DNA of 5,555 nt from assembly GCA_024763575.1 (NCBI GenBank), contig JANTFF010000064.1, positions 1-5,555 of the forward strand, given 5' to 3'. The DNA comes from Sulfurovum sp. (GTDB taxonomy: Bacteria; Campylobacterota; Campylobacteria; Campylobacterales; Sulfurovaceae). Under the pieces are notes generated by a model that was given only the letters and a program-made list of their open reading frames with translations, did no database searches and was not told where the DNA came from. Below are positions 1-5,359 of the stretch, piece by piece (positions within the stretch are counted from its first letter, which is position 1; every line of letters begins with the position of its first letter). Made by a program: the position numbers and the translations under genes.

Positions 1-95
1 TCGACTCTTAAGTGAGACATCGTAAGACCTATTTTTTTAGGCTAGTGTTGTTTGAGCTTAGAATCCCCTGCCTTTAGGCATGGGGAGTATGTCAA
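1..95 (+). mobile_element. Right end of an IS200/IS605-family insertion sequence (partial)
   Basis: The stretch ends with an imperfect hairpin at 65-85: CCCC pairs with GGGG, TGCCT pairs with AGGCA, and T81 is left unpaired. It is followed by AGTATGTCAA. Subterminal hairpins with a bulged T, recognised by the Y1 transposase TnpA, and a right-end cleavage motif of the TCAA type (here 92-95) are known from ISHp608 and its relatives. The element therefore probably ends at 95, oriented with tnpB reading toward miaA. No transposase or TnpB reading frame can be identified in the 95 bases present, so the element may be complete, degenerate or only a remnant outside the window. These elements make no target duplication, so none is expected. 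The family call rests on motif recognition, not on a database match. Confidence 0.72.
1..95 (+). ncRNA. 3' part of a probable TnpB omega RNA (reRNA) scaffold
   Basis: In IS200/IS605 elements with tnpB, the transcript of the right end forms the guide-RNA scaffold of the TnpB nuclease, and the bases just past the element act as the guide. Here two stem-loops are visible: CCTA (28-31) with TAGG (38-41) around a T-rich loop, and the terminal hairpin at 65-85. They are joined by a G/T-rich linker, as in known scaffolds. If the RNA is functional, its guide would begin at 96 (CTTATTAGTTATTATGG...) and read into the miaA leader. The 5' end lies outside the window. Function is inferred from the position and fold only. 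Confidence 0.5.
65..85 (+). repeat. Imperfect hairpin with bulged T (TnpA recognition structure)
   Basis: The left arm CCCCTGCCT (65-73) pairs with AGGCA (76-80) and GGGG (82-85), leaving T81 unpaired and a two-base loop (or a four-base loop if the closing T-A pair is open). An extrahelical T partway along the stem is the known recognition feature for IS200/IS605 TnpA dimers. The same structure would form the 3' stem of the omega RNA. Confidence 0.7.
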
Positions 96-98
96 CTT

Positions 99-118
99 AT
101 TAGTTATTATGGTATTAT
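99..118 (+). promoter_or_regulatory. Possible weak -10 elements before miaA
   Basis: The 28 bases between the IS end and the miaA start hold two TATTAT hexamers (105-110 and 113-118). Each resembles a sigma-70 -10 box; Campylobacterota promoters often lack a clear -35. The first would place a start site about 7 bases before the ATG and so give an almost leaderless mRNA, consistent with the missing Shine-Dalgarno sequence. In such A/T-rich DNA these matches may be chance. Confidence 0.25.
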
Positions 119-123
119 TTTAA

Positions 124-1023
124 ATGTATTTATTTAATCAAATTGCTATAATAGGCTCAACAGCATCAGGTAAAACAGAATTGGCAATAGAGTATGCCAA
201 AAAATATAATTTTAATATTCTATCATTAGACTCTTTGGCTATATATAAAGAGATAGATATAGTATCAGCTAAACCAACAGTAGAAGAGAGGGCAGGAGTA
301 AAACATTATGGAATTGATGTTATCTATCCTAATGAGTCATTTGATGTAACTCTATTTATAGAGCTTTATAAACAGGCTAGAGAAGAGTCTATAGCAGAGG
401 GTAGGGGACTGGTAATTGTTGGAGGGACAAGTTTTTATCTCAAAAGTTTAATAGATGGAATTAGCCCTATGCCTACTATTTCAGAGAAAAGTTACCAACT
501 AACACAAGAGCTTTGTCAAAATATCAAAGAGGCTCATAATATGCTATATATAATAGACAAAGAGTATATGCAAAATATAGAGACTACTGATTATTATCGT
601 ATAGAGAAGATGTTAAATCTATATTTTGAGACAGGTTTAACTCCTACAGAGTATTTCCTATCTAATCCACCTCAACCAACTATTATAGAGTCTTTGCCAA
701 TATATGAGATAGTTTTAGATAGAGATATGCTTAGAGATAGAATTAGAATTAGAACCCAAAAGATGTTAGATATGGAACTCATTGATGAGGTAGCATTCTT
801 AGAGAAAAAATATACACAAGCACCTAACTGTATGAAAGCTATAGGGATTAGGGAAGTTTTAGATTATTTTAATGGTATTTATAGTGTTGATGAGTTACGA
901 GAAAAGATTATAATCAATACTGCACGACTTGCTAAAAGACAGAGAACTTTTAACTCTTCTCAGTTTGAGGAGAAAATTTCTTTGCCTTTTAATGAATTAA
1001 GAGAACATTTAACTCTTTTTTGA
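124..1023 (+). CDS. miaA: tRNA dimethylallyltransferase (tRNA delta2-isopentenylpyrophosphate transferase)
   Basis: MiaA transfers a dimethylallyl group to N6 of adenosine 37 in tRNAs that read UNN codons, the first step toward ms2i6A. It acts in the cytoplasm. The 299-residue protein has the family's usual length. Visible motifs are the P-loop GSTASGKT (11-18), DSLAIY (36-41, where catalytic Asp36 corresponds to the DSxQIY motif), SAKPT (48-52), VGGTSFYLKSL (99-109), RIEKMLNLYFETG (159-171), the KAIGIRE segment (238-244) and TARLAKRQRTF (266-276), which contacts tRNA in the family. The start is fixed: the codon directly before ATG is an in-frame stop (TAA, 121-123), and no other Met occurs until far into the protein. 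No Shine-Dalgarno sequence is visible before it. An IS right end lies 28 bases upstream, so expression may depend on a weak local promoter or on read-through from the element. The 3' end overlaps the opposing microprotein gene. Confidence 0.96.
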   Translation: MYLFNQIAIIGSTASGKTELAIEYAKKYNFNILSLDSLAIYKEIDIVSAKPTVEERAGVKHYGIDVIYPNESFDVTLFIELYKQAREESIAEGRGLVIVGGTSFYLKSLIDGISPMPTISEKSYQLTQELCQNIKEAHNMLYIIDKEYMQNIETTDYYRIEKMLNLYFETGLTPTEYFLSNPPQPTIIESLPIYEIVLDRDMLRDRIRIRTQKMLDMELIDEVAFLEKKYTQAPNCMKAIGIREVLDYFNGIYSVDELREKIIINTARLAKRQRTFNSSQFEEKISLPFNELREHLTLF

Positions 1024-1137
1024 GTTATCTTCATCTTTTGGTTTATCATCTCCTAATGCGATTAGATATTTACCATACATCATTGCTATAACAACTACTA
1101 AAACTACTAGATATGCTACCCAAGGTTCTCTATTCAT
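1009..1137 (-). CDS. 42-residue single-span membrane microprotein of unknown function
   Basis: The reading frame starts with MNREPWVAY and encodes 42 residues. A hydrophobic stretch runs from about residue 5 to 28 (core LVVLVVVIAMMYG, residues 10-22), followed by a very charged tail (GDDKPKDEDNSKKS, 29-42). This is the layout of a single transmembrane segment with a short polar tail. The basic N-terminal residue Arg3 before the span suggests the N-terminus in the cytoplasm, although the mixed-charge tail makes orientation uncertain. Its ATG overlaps the rsfS stop codon in TAATG on the minus strand, so it is probably translated by coupling as the third gene of nadD-rsfS. Its last 15 bases overlap the 3' end of miaA on the other strand. 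I do not recognise a family. Support comes from the coupled start, the compositional pattern of a membrane protein and the gap it exactly fills. Confidence 0.72.
   Translation of the reverse strand: MNREPWVAYLVVLVVVIAMMYGKYLIALGDDKPKDEDNSKKS
1010..1027. repeat. Inverted repeat across the convergent miaA / microprotein ends
   Basis: TAACTC (1010-1015) and GAGTTA (1022-1027) form a perfect 6-bp stem around a loop of six T. It covers the miaA stop (1021-1023) and most of the microprotein stop (1009-1011). The T run lies in the loop, not after the stem, so it is not a standard intrinsic terminator in either direction. No other terminator separates the convergent genes. Confidence 0.35.
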
Positions 1138-1481
1138 TAGAATATCTCTGTAATTTTTTTATTGCTAATTTCTGTTAGAAACTCTTCTAGTGAATATGTT
1201 TGTCGTGCTTGACTACTCATAATATGTACTAATATATCACCCATATCAATTACTACCCAATCATCACTCTCATCTATATGCAAAAACTCTTCTCCTAGTG
1301 GTTTGAGTTTGTCTTTTAGGTGAGTTGCTAATGATGATGAGTGTTTATCACTAAGTGCATTAGCAAGTACTACTCTATCTACTATATAGTCCACATCTGA
1401 TAAGTTAAATACCTCTAACTCTTCTGCTTTTTTCTCATCTAACTCTTTGATAATTCTTTCTACTCTATCGTCTAAATTCAT
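1137..1481 (-). CDS. rsfS: Ribosome silencing factor RsfS (Iojap/YbeB family)
   Basis: RsfS binds ribosomal protein uL14 (L14) on the 50S subunit, blocks joining with 30S, and so lowers translation when nutrients are short. The 114-residue length is normal for the family. The sequence shows the expected order: an N-terminal helix, NLSDVDYIVDRVVLANALSD (26-45, where many homologues have a variant of D...V..T..S), then DDWVVIDMGDILVHIM (73-88) with Trp75, Asp79 and Val-His 85-86, and the closing RQTYSLEEFL (93-102). The start is chosen because ATG overlaps the nadD stop as ATGA (4 bases), a sign of coupled translation. Its own stop overlaps the microprotein start. Placement just after nadD is common in many bacteria. 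Confidence 0.95.
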   Translation of the reverse strand: MNLDDRVERIIKELDEKKAEELEVFNLSDVDYIVDRVVLANALSDKHSSSLATHLKDKLKPLGEEFLHIDESDDWVVIDMGDILVHIMSSQARQTYSLEEFLTEISNKKITEIF

Positions 1482-1993
1482 ATATTTATACTATCCTTTT
1501 TGTTTCTGATTTCTGTAGAGCTTATAGGTGCATCTACTTTTAATATTTTGAAATCTCTTAGTTTTGAGGTATCTAATTCATACCCACTTCTAGTTGCAAT
1601 GACCCAAGTTATTTGAGTGTTTATATATTCAAAATTATACCATTTATCAATATTTTTTAGATTATCTGCTCCAATTATAAAATATTTGACACTATATAGC
1701 TGTTGAAAATATTTAAGTGTTTGTTGGGTTTTGATACTTTTTTGCTGATTTATCTCATAATCATTGATTTCAACGCTATGAAGATTTTGAAACATTTTTT
1801 TAGTGAGTATTAGTCGTTTGTGTGGTGAGTAGTGAGATTTATTTTTAAAAGGATTTAAAAATGTAGGAACTACAATTAATTTATCAATATCTAATATTTC
1901 TAATACAGATTTAACAATCTCTCTATGTCCAAAGTGTGGAGGGTCGAAACTACCACCAAAAAGTGCAACGCTCTCTTTTCTATGTTTAAACAA
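1478..1993 (-). CDS. nadD: Nicotinate-nucleotide adenylyltransferase, TTG start preferred, short C-terminus
   Basis: NadD joins nicotinate mononucleotide and ATP to give deamido-NAD, the next-to-last step of NAD synthesis. With the TTG start the protein has 171 residues. It shows the nucleotidyltransferase signature GGSFDPPHFGH (13-23) and the C-terminal ISSTEIR (157-163). VPTFLNPFK and the FIIGADNL segment lie between them. A longer frame from ATG at 2035 (185 residues) is open, but it adds a hydrophobic leader (MLKLLIYYIIRGYY) not expected before the first beta strand, and it has no Shine-Dalgarno sequence. The TTG at 1993-1991 has AGAGG 7 bases upstream, so I prefer it. The protein ends only eight residues after ISSTEIR, whereas most NadD proteins continue for 20 or more residues through a RYL(V/I)P-like helix region. 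It is first in the minus-strand cluster with rsfS and is divergent from gap. Confidence 0.93.
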   Translation of the reverse strand: MFKHRKESVALFGGSFDPPHFGHREIVKSVLEILDIDKLIVVPTFLNPFKNKSHYSPHKRLILTKKMFQNLHSVEINDYEINQQKSIKTQQTLKYFQQLYSVKYFIIGADNLKNIDKWYNFEYINTQITWVIATRSGYELDTSKLRDFKILKVDAPISSTEIRNKKDSINI

Positions 1994-2057
1994 GTAATAA
2001 CCTCTAATTATGTAGTATATTAGTAATTTTAACATATTAAACTAAAGGTATAAATAG
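1994..2057. promoter_or_regulatory. Divergent promoter region between nadD and gap
   Basis: If nadD starts at 1993, 64 bases separate it from gap, and both transcription units must start here because the flanking genes point away. Candidate -10 boxes are TATATT (2016-2021, +) for gap, and TAAAAT (complement of 2026-2031) or TATACT (complement of 2014-2019) for nadD. No convincing -35 is visible, as usual for sigma-70 promoters of Campylobacterota. The gap Shine-Dalgarno AAAGG (2044-2048) lies 9 bases before its ATG. No clear operator dyad was found. Confidence 0.45.
2001..2005 (-). promoter_or_regulatory. Shine-Dalgarno AGAGG that decides the nadD start
   Basis: On the minus strand AGAGG lies exactly 7 bases before TTG (1993-1991). 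The upstream in-frame ATG at 2035 has only A/T-rich sequence (TTTAGTTTAAT) before it. This argues for initiation at TTG. Confidence 0.6.
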
Positions 2058-3050
2058 ATGTCAGTAAAAGTAGCCATAAATGGATTGGGAAGAATTGGTA
2101 GATGTGTTGCTAGAATTATAGCAGATAGAGATGATATTGAATTAGTTGCAGTTAATGCAAGTGGAGCTGAAAATATTATAGAGTATGGTCTAAAATATGA
2201 TAGTGTACATGGTAAGAGAATGGATGTATCGGTCAAAGATGGATTTGTAAATATCGGTAATACTAAAGCAAAACTATTTGCAGAGAGAGACCCATCAAAA
2301 ATAGGTTTTGCAGAGGCTGGTGCAGAGCTTGTTTTGGAGTGTACAGGTGCATTTTTAACCCAAGAGTCAGTTCAAGCTTATTTAGATAATGGTATTAAAA
2401 AGGTTCTATTTTCTGCTCCTGCCAAAGATGATACACCAACATTTGTAATTGGTGCAAACGAAGATGATTATGCAGGTCAATCAATTGTCTCAAATGCTAG
2501 TTGTACTACTAATGGACTAGCACCAGTTGCAAAAGTATTAGATGATAACTTTGGTGTTAAATCAGGACTTATGACTACAATTCACTCATATACAGGTTCT
2601 CAACCTATTTTGGATGGCAAACACAAAAAAGACCCTAGAAAAGGTCGCTCTGGTGCTACTAACTTAGTACCAAGTACAACAGGTGCAGCCAAAGCTATAT
2701 CAAAAGTGTTACCAAATTTAGCAGGAAAACTAAATGGTCAAGCCATTAGAGTACCAACTCCTGATGTTTCAATAGTCGATTTGACTGTAACACTTAATAA
2801 AAATGTAACACTTGATGAGGTCAAAAAAGCATTCAAAGATGCAAGTGAGGGGTCACACAGAGGTATTTTGGGTATAGATGAAGAGTATTGTGTCTCCCAA
2901 GACTTTGTAGGAGAAGAGAGAAGTAGTGTTGTAGCTATGGATACTATTCAAGTAATTGGCGAGAATATGGTTAAAGTTCTATCATGGTATGATAATGAGT
3001 GGGGTTATTCGTGTCGTTTAGTTGATATGGCTGTTCACATTAGCAAATAA
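2058..3050 (+). CDS. gap: Glyceraldehyde-3-phosphate dehydrogenase, type I, possibly NADP-using
   Basis: The enzyme reversibly converts glyceraldehyde 3-phosphate, phosphate and NAD(P)+ to 1,3-bisphosphoglycerate; it is cytoplasmic and homotetrameric in this family. At 330 residues it has the normal length. The Rossmann motif NGLGRIG (8-14) opens the N-terminal domain. The active site is SNASCTTN (145-152) with catalytic Cys149, and His176 in HSYTG. Thr179, the STTG segment (206-209) and Arg231 are the phosphate-binding positions, and YDNEWGYS (311-318) closes the fold. Two departures stand out. The cofactor loop reads VNAS (32-35) where NAD-specific enzymes have V/I-N-D, and the usual second active-site cysteine (SCTTNC) is Gly153. 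B. subtilis GapB, an NADP-preferring enzyme, also has NAS as I recall. It is the first gene of gap-pgk-tpiA; pgk follows after 9 bases. Confidence 0.97.
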   Translation: MSVKVAINGLGRIGRCVARIIADRDDIELVAVNASGAENIIEYGLKYDSVHGKRMDVSVKDGFVNIGNTKAKLFAERDPSKIGFAEAGAELVLECTGAFLTQESVQAYLDNGIKKVLFSAPAKDDTPTFVIGANEDDYAGQSIVSNASCTTNGLAPVAKVLDDNFGVKSGLMTTIHSYTGSQPILDGKHKKDPRKGRSGATNLVPSTTGAAKAISKVLPNLAGKLNGQAIRVPTPDVSIVDLTVTLNKNVTLDEVKKAFKDASEGSHRGILGIDEEYCVSQDFVGEERSSVVAMDTIQVIGENMVKVLSWYDNEWGYSCRLVDMAVHISK

Positions 3051-3059
3051 GGAGACAAA

Positions 3060-4256
3060 ATGAGAACGATTAAAGATTTGGATATAGATGGTAAAAGAGT
3101 ATTTATAAGGTGTGATTTTAATGTACCAAAAGATGAAGATGGGAACATTACGGATGATAGACGGATTAGAGGAGCTTTGGCTACTATTCGATATTGTCTT
3201 GATAGAGATTGTAAAGTTATTTTGGCTTCACATTATGAGAGACCAACTGCTGGGGTATATGAAGAGAAGTACTCTTTGGCTACTGTAGTTAAACGCCTCA
3301 AAAAACTATTGAAAATTGCACATAATATTACCTTGACAACAGATGTTATTGGAGAAGATGCACAAGAAAAAGTGGCAAATATAAAAAGTGGTGAGGTTGT
3401 TGTACTTGAAAATCTCCGTTTTGAAGCAGGTGAGACTGATAATGATAAAGAGTTTGCTAAAAAATTAGCCGATATGGCTGATATATATATCAATGATGCA
3501 TTTGGTGCTTGTCACAGAGCTCACGCATCTATTGAAGCAATGGCTAATTTCTTTGACAAAGAGCATAAAGCTGCTGGTTTTCTTTTGGCAAAAGAGGTTA
3601 AGTTTTTTCAAAAAGCAATTGATAATCCTCAAAGACCGTTTATAGCTGTTGTTGGTGGTTCTAAAGTTTCAGGGAAATTAGAAGCACTTAGACACTTGCT
3701 AGATAAAGTTGATAAAATAATTATTGGTGGTGGTATGGCATTTACCTTTCTCAAAGCCCAAGGTTATGAGATTGGACAATCACTAGTAGAGAATGATTTA
3801 CTAGATGAAGCTAGAACAGTTATGATAAAAGCTCGAAAACAAAAAGTTAAATTTTATCTACCAGTTGATGTAGTAGTAGCTCCAGAATTTTCAGAACATG
3901 CCACTTCCAAATATCTTCCAGCGCAAGAGATACCAGATGATTGGATGGGGCTTGATATTGGACCCGCTTCTTCGAGACTTTTTCGTGAAGTTTTAAATGA
4001 TGCTAGAACTATTGTATGGAATGGACCAATGGGTGTATATGAGATGGATAGATTTGCTAAAGGAAGTCTAAAAATGTCACATGATATAGCAGATAGCTAT
4101 GCTACTACTATTATTGGTGGAGGAGATACAGCTGACTTGGTACAAAAAGCTGGAGATGTTGAAGAGATGACATTTGTAAGTACAGGTGGTGGTGCTAGTT
4201 TAAACTTAATTGAAGGTAAAAATTTACCAGGTATTACAGCACTTCAGGCAGATTAA
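3060..4256 (+). CDS. pgk: Phosphoglycerate kinase
   Basis: PGK transfers the acyl phosphate of 1,3-bisphosphoglycerate to ADP, giving ATP and 3-phosphoglycerate, or the reverse in gluconeogenesis. The 398-residue protein is a full two-domain enzyme. The N-terminal, substrate-binding domain has RCDFNVP (17-23), [10 protein letters not shown] (116-125), and [14 protein letters not shown] (144-157). The hinge and C-terminal, nucleotide-binding domain have [14 protein letters not shown] (197-210), [11 protein letters not shown] (221-231), DIGPAS (299-304), [17 protein letters not shown] (319-335) and [10 protein letters not shown] (351-360). The motif usually read as SHLGRP is SHYERP here (57-62): the arginine is kept, but Leu-Gly has become Tyr-Glu. 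A good Shine-Dalgarno (AAGGAG), overlapping the end of gap, precedes the ATG, which points to cotranscription. tpiA starts 11 bases after its stop. Confidence 0.98.
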   Translation: MRTIKDLDIDGKRVFIRCDFNVPKDEDGNITDDRRIRGALATIRYCLDRDCKVILASHYERPTAGVYEEKYSLATVVKRLKKLLKIAHNITLTTDVIGEDAQEKVANIKSGEVVVLENLRFEAGETDNDKEFAKKLADMADIYINDAFGACHRAHASIEAMANFFDKEHKAAGFLLAKEVKFFQKAIDNPQRPFIAVVGGSKVSGKLEALRHLLDKVDKIIIGGGMAFTFLKAQGYEIGQSLVENDLLDEARTVMIKARKQKVKFYLPVDVVVAPEFSEHATSKYLPAQEIPDDWMGLDIGPASSRLFREVLNDARTIVWNGPMGVYEMDRFAKGSLKMSHDIADSYATTIIGGGDTADLVQKAGDVEEMTFVSTGGGASLNLIEGKNLPGITALQAD

Positions 4257-4267
4257 TAAGGAAATAG

Positions 4268-4963
4268 ATGATATATGCAGGAAATTTTAAAACTAACCAT
4301 ACTCGATTTTCTACAAGAGAGTATATAAATAAGCTCAATCTAAAATTAAAAGATAAAAATCCAGAGGATAAGATATATATCTTTCCTCCTCTTACAGCTA
4401 TCGATAACTATAGTGGTAATTTTACTATAGGTGTTCAAAATGCGTATCCTATTCAAAATGGAGCATTTACAGGTGAAGTTGGAATTGAACAGTTAGATGA
4501 GTTTAATATCAAAACTATACTTATAGGACATAGTGAAAGAAGAGAGATATTAGGTGAGAGTCAAGAGTTTGTAGCTAAAAAGTTTGCTTTTTTTCAAAAA
4601 ATGGGTTTTGAGATTATATATTGTATTGGCGAATCATTAGAGATTAGAGAGCAAGGAGAAGATGCAGTTATAGAGTATCTTTTGGCTCAATTTGAGGGAA
4701 TAGATACAGATTATAATAATTTTGTAGTAGCTTATGAACCTATTTGGGCAATTGGCACAGGTAGAAGTGCTACAACTAAAGAGATAGAGCAGACACATAA
4801 TGCACTAAAAAAGAGAGTCAATAGACCAATACTCTATGGTGGTAGTGTCAAAGGTGAAAATATAGCCGAAATTGCTTCTATAGATAGTGTCGATGGTGTC
4901 TTAGTTGGTGGTGCATCACTAAAAGTAGATAGTTTTTTAGAATTAGTATTTCATCAAAAATAG
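4268..4963 (+). CDS. tpiA: Triosephosphate isomerase (short form)
   Basis: TpiA interconverts dihydroxyacetone phosphate and glyceraldehyde 3-phosphate as a cytoplasmic (beta/alpha)8 dimer. Its 231 residues are fewer than the usual 250 or so, but similarly short forms are typical of Campylobacterota. Catalytic residues are present: Asn6 and Lys8 in AGNFKTN (4-10, usually AGNWKMN), His88 in IGHSERRE (86-93), and Glu157 in AYEPIWAIGTG (155-165), which includes the flexible loop 6. The phosphate-binding LYGGSV (189-194) and DGVLVGGASL (209-218) are intact. AAGGAA sits 4 bases before the ATG, just after the pgk stop, so it belongs to the gap-pgk operon. No clear terminator follows it, and a new promoter for the next gene begins within about 35 bases. 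Confidence 0.97.
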   Translation: MIYAGNFKTNHTRFSTREYINKLNLKLKDKNPEDKIYIFPPLTAIDNYSGNFTIGVQNAYPIQNGAFTGEVGIEQLDEFNIKTILIGHSERREILGESQEFVAKKFAFFQKMGFEIIYCIGESLEIREQGEDAVIEYLLAQFEGIDTDYNNFVVAYEPIWAIGTGRSATTKEIEQTHNALKKRVNRPILYGGSVKGENIAEIASIDSVDGVLVGGASLKVDSFLELVFHQK

Positions 4964-4995
4964 TAATTTTAATATCATGAAAAGCTGATATATAT

Positions 4996-5037
4996 TATAA
5001 TCTAACTCTCTATCAAAGAGAAAAATATTATTAGGAG
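4996..5037 (+). promoter_or_regulatory. Promoter -10 box and leader of the lipoprotein gene
   Basis: A perfect TATAAT lies at 4996-5001 in an A/T-rich setting with no good -35 at 17 bases spacing, as is common in Campylobacterota. Transcription would start near 5008 and give a leader of about 36 bases. The leader contains a small hairpin (TCTCT 5007-5011 with AGAGA 5017-5021) and the Shine-Dalgarno AGGAG (5033-5037), 6 bases before the ATG. The gene can therefore be expressed apart from the triose-phosphate operon. Confidence 0.55.
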
Positions 5038-5043
5038 AAGTAT

Positions 5044-5298
5044 ATGACAAAAATTTTATTGAGTGGTGCAGTGGGAATATTTATATTCTCAGGCTGTTTA
5101 GGTATAAATAGTGAGGTTAAACCATCTACTCCAAAAGCAGAAGTTAATGCAACTAAAGCAAAAGATACTACAACAGCTAAAGTAAAAGATAAAGAGGTTG
5201 ACACACCACCAGAGTCTTCTATGAAAGATAAAGTAATCGAAGAAGAGGTTGAAATATCAGATGATAATAAACCACAAATTATAGAGTCAGTTCAGTAA
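5044..5298 (+). CDS. Small predicted lipoprotein with a charged, low-complexity mature part
   Basis: I recognise no family. The 84-residue product begins with a short type II signal peptide: Lys3, a hydrophobic core (ILLSGAVGIFIF, 4-15), and the lipobox-like FSGC with Cys18 as the predicted lipidated residue. Phe at the -3 position is less usual than Leu. The mature part of about 67 residues has no other cysteine and is rich in Lys, Glu, Asp, Thr and Pro. It reads as disordered, with an Ala/Thr/Lys stretch (about 32-50) and then an acidic end. It would be anchored to the inner or outer membrane facing the periplasm. It has its own promoter and a strong Shine-Dalgarno sequence, and is followed by a 12-bp inverted repeat that may end its mRNA. 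The coding call rests on these signals and on the lipobox; the role is unknown. Confidence 0.8.
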   Translation: MTKILLSGAVGIFIFSGCLGINSEVKPSTPKAEVNATKAKDTTTAKVKDKEVDTPPESSMKDKVIEEEVEISDDNKPQIIESVQ

Positions 5299-5310
5299 CG
5301 AGAACAAGAA

Positions 5311-5342
5311 AGTTATCTAAAAGAGTTTAATTTTAGATAACT
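5311..5342 (+). terminator. Perfect 12-bp inverted repeat, probable terminator or mRNA-end hairpin
   Basis: AGTTATCTAAAA (5311-5322) and TTTTAGATAACT (5331-5342) are exact reverse complements around an 8-base loop. The repeat starts 12 bases after the lipoprotein stop. As RNA, the A-run on the left and U-run on the right resemble an intrinsic terminator whose stem includes the U tract. The stem is A/T-rich and the sequence after it (ATTTTAAAT) has only a weak T-run, so stabilisation of the mRNA 3' end is an alternative. Confidence 0.6.
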
Positions 5343-5359
5343 ATTTTAAATATAAATCC

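Noticed and set aside
2..25. Possible last codons of tnpB (RLLSETS then TAA at 23-25)
   Set aside because: All three plus-strand frames stop within the first 25 bases, so a few residues of C-terminus cannot be assigned to any frame without the upstream sequence.
28..41. CCTA-T7-AGG hairpin as an intrinsic terminator
   Set aside because: The T-run is in the loop, not after the stem. Its place in the IS right end makes a scaffold stem of the omega RNA more likely.
2042..2236. Minus-strand open frame opposite the start of gap
   Set aside because: It lies antisense inside a clearly conserved GAPDH gene, has no ribosome binding site or recognisable motif, and is best explained as a shadow frame.
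3233..3493. Minus-strand open frame inside pgk
   Set aside because: It is antisense to conserved PGK motifs and its Ser/Thr/Phe-rich translation is what the complement of this coding sequence would give.
4948..4982. TTTCAT ... ATGAAA inverted repeat around the tpiA stop
   Set aside because: The arms are six A/T-rich bases with about 22 bases between them, which is expected by chance here and would form no stable hairpin.
5007..5021. TCTCT / AGAGA hairpin as the terminator of gap-pgk-tpiA
   Set aside because: It is followed by an A-rich stretch with no T-run and lies downstream of the perfect -10 of the next gene, so it is part of that gene's leader.
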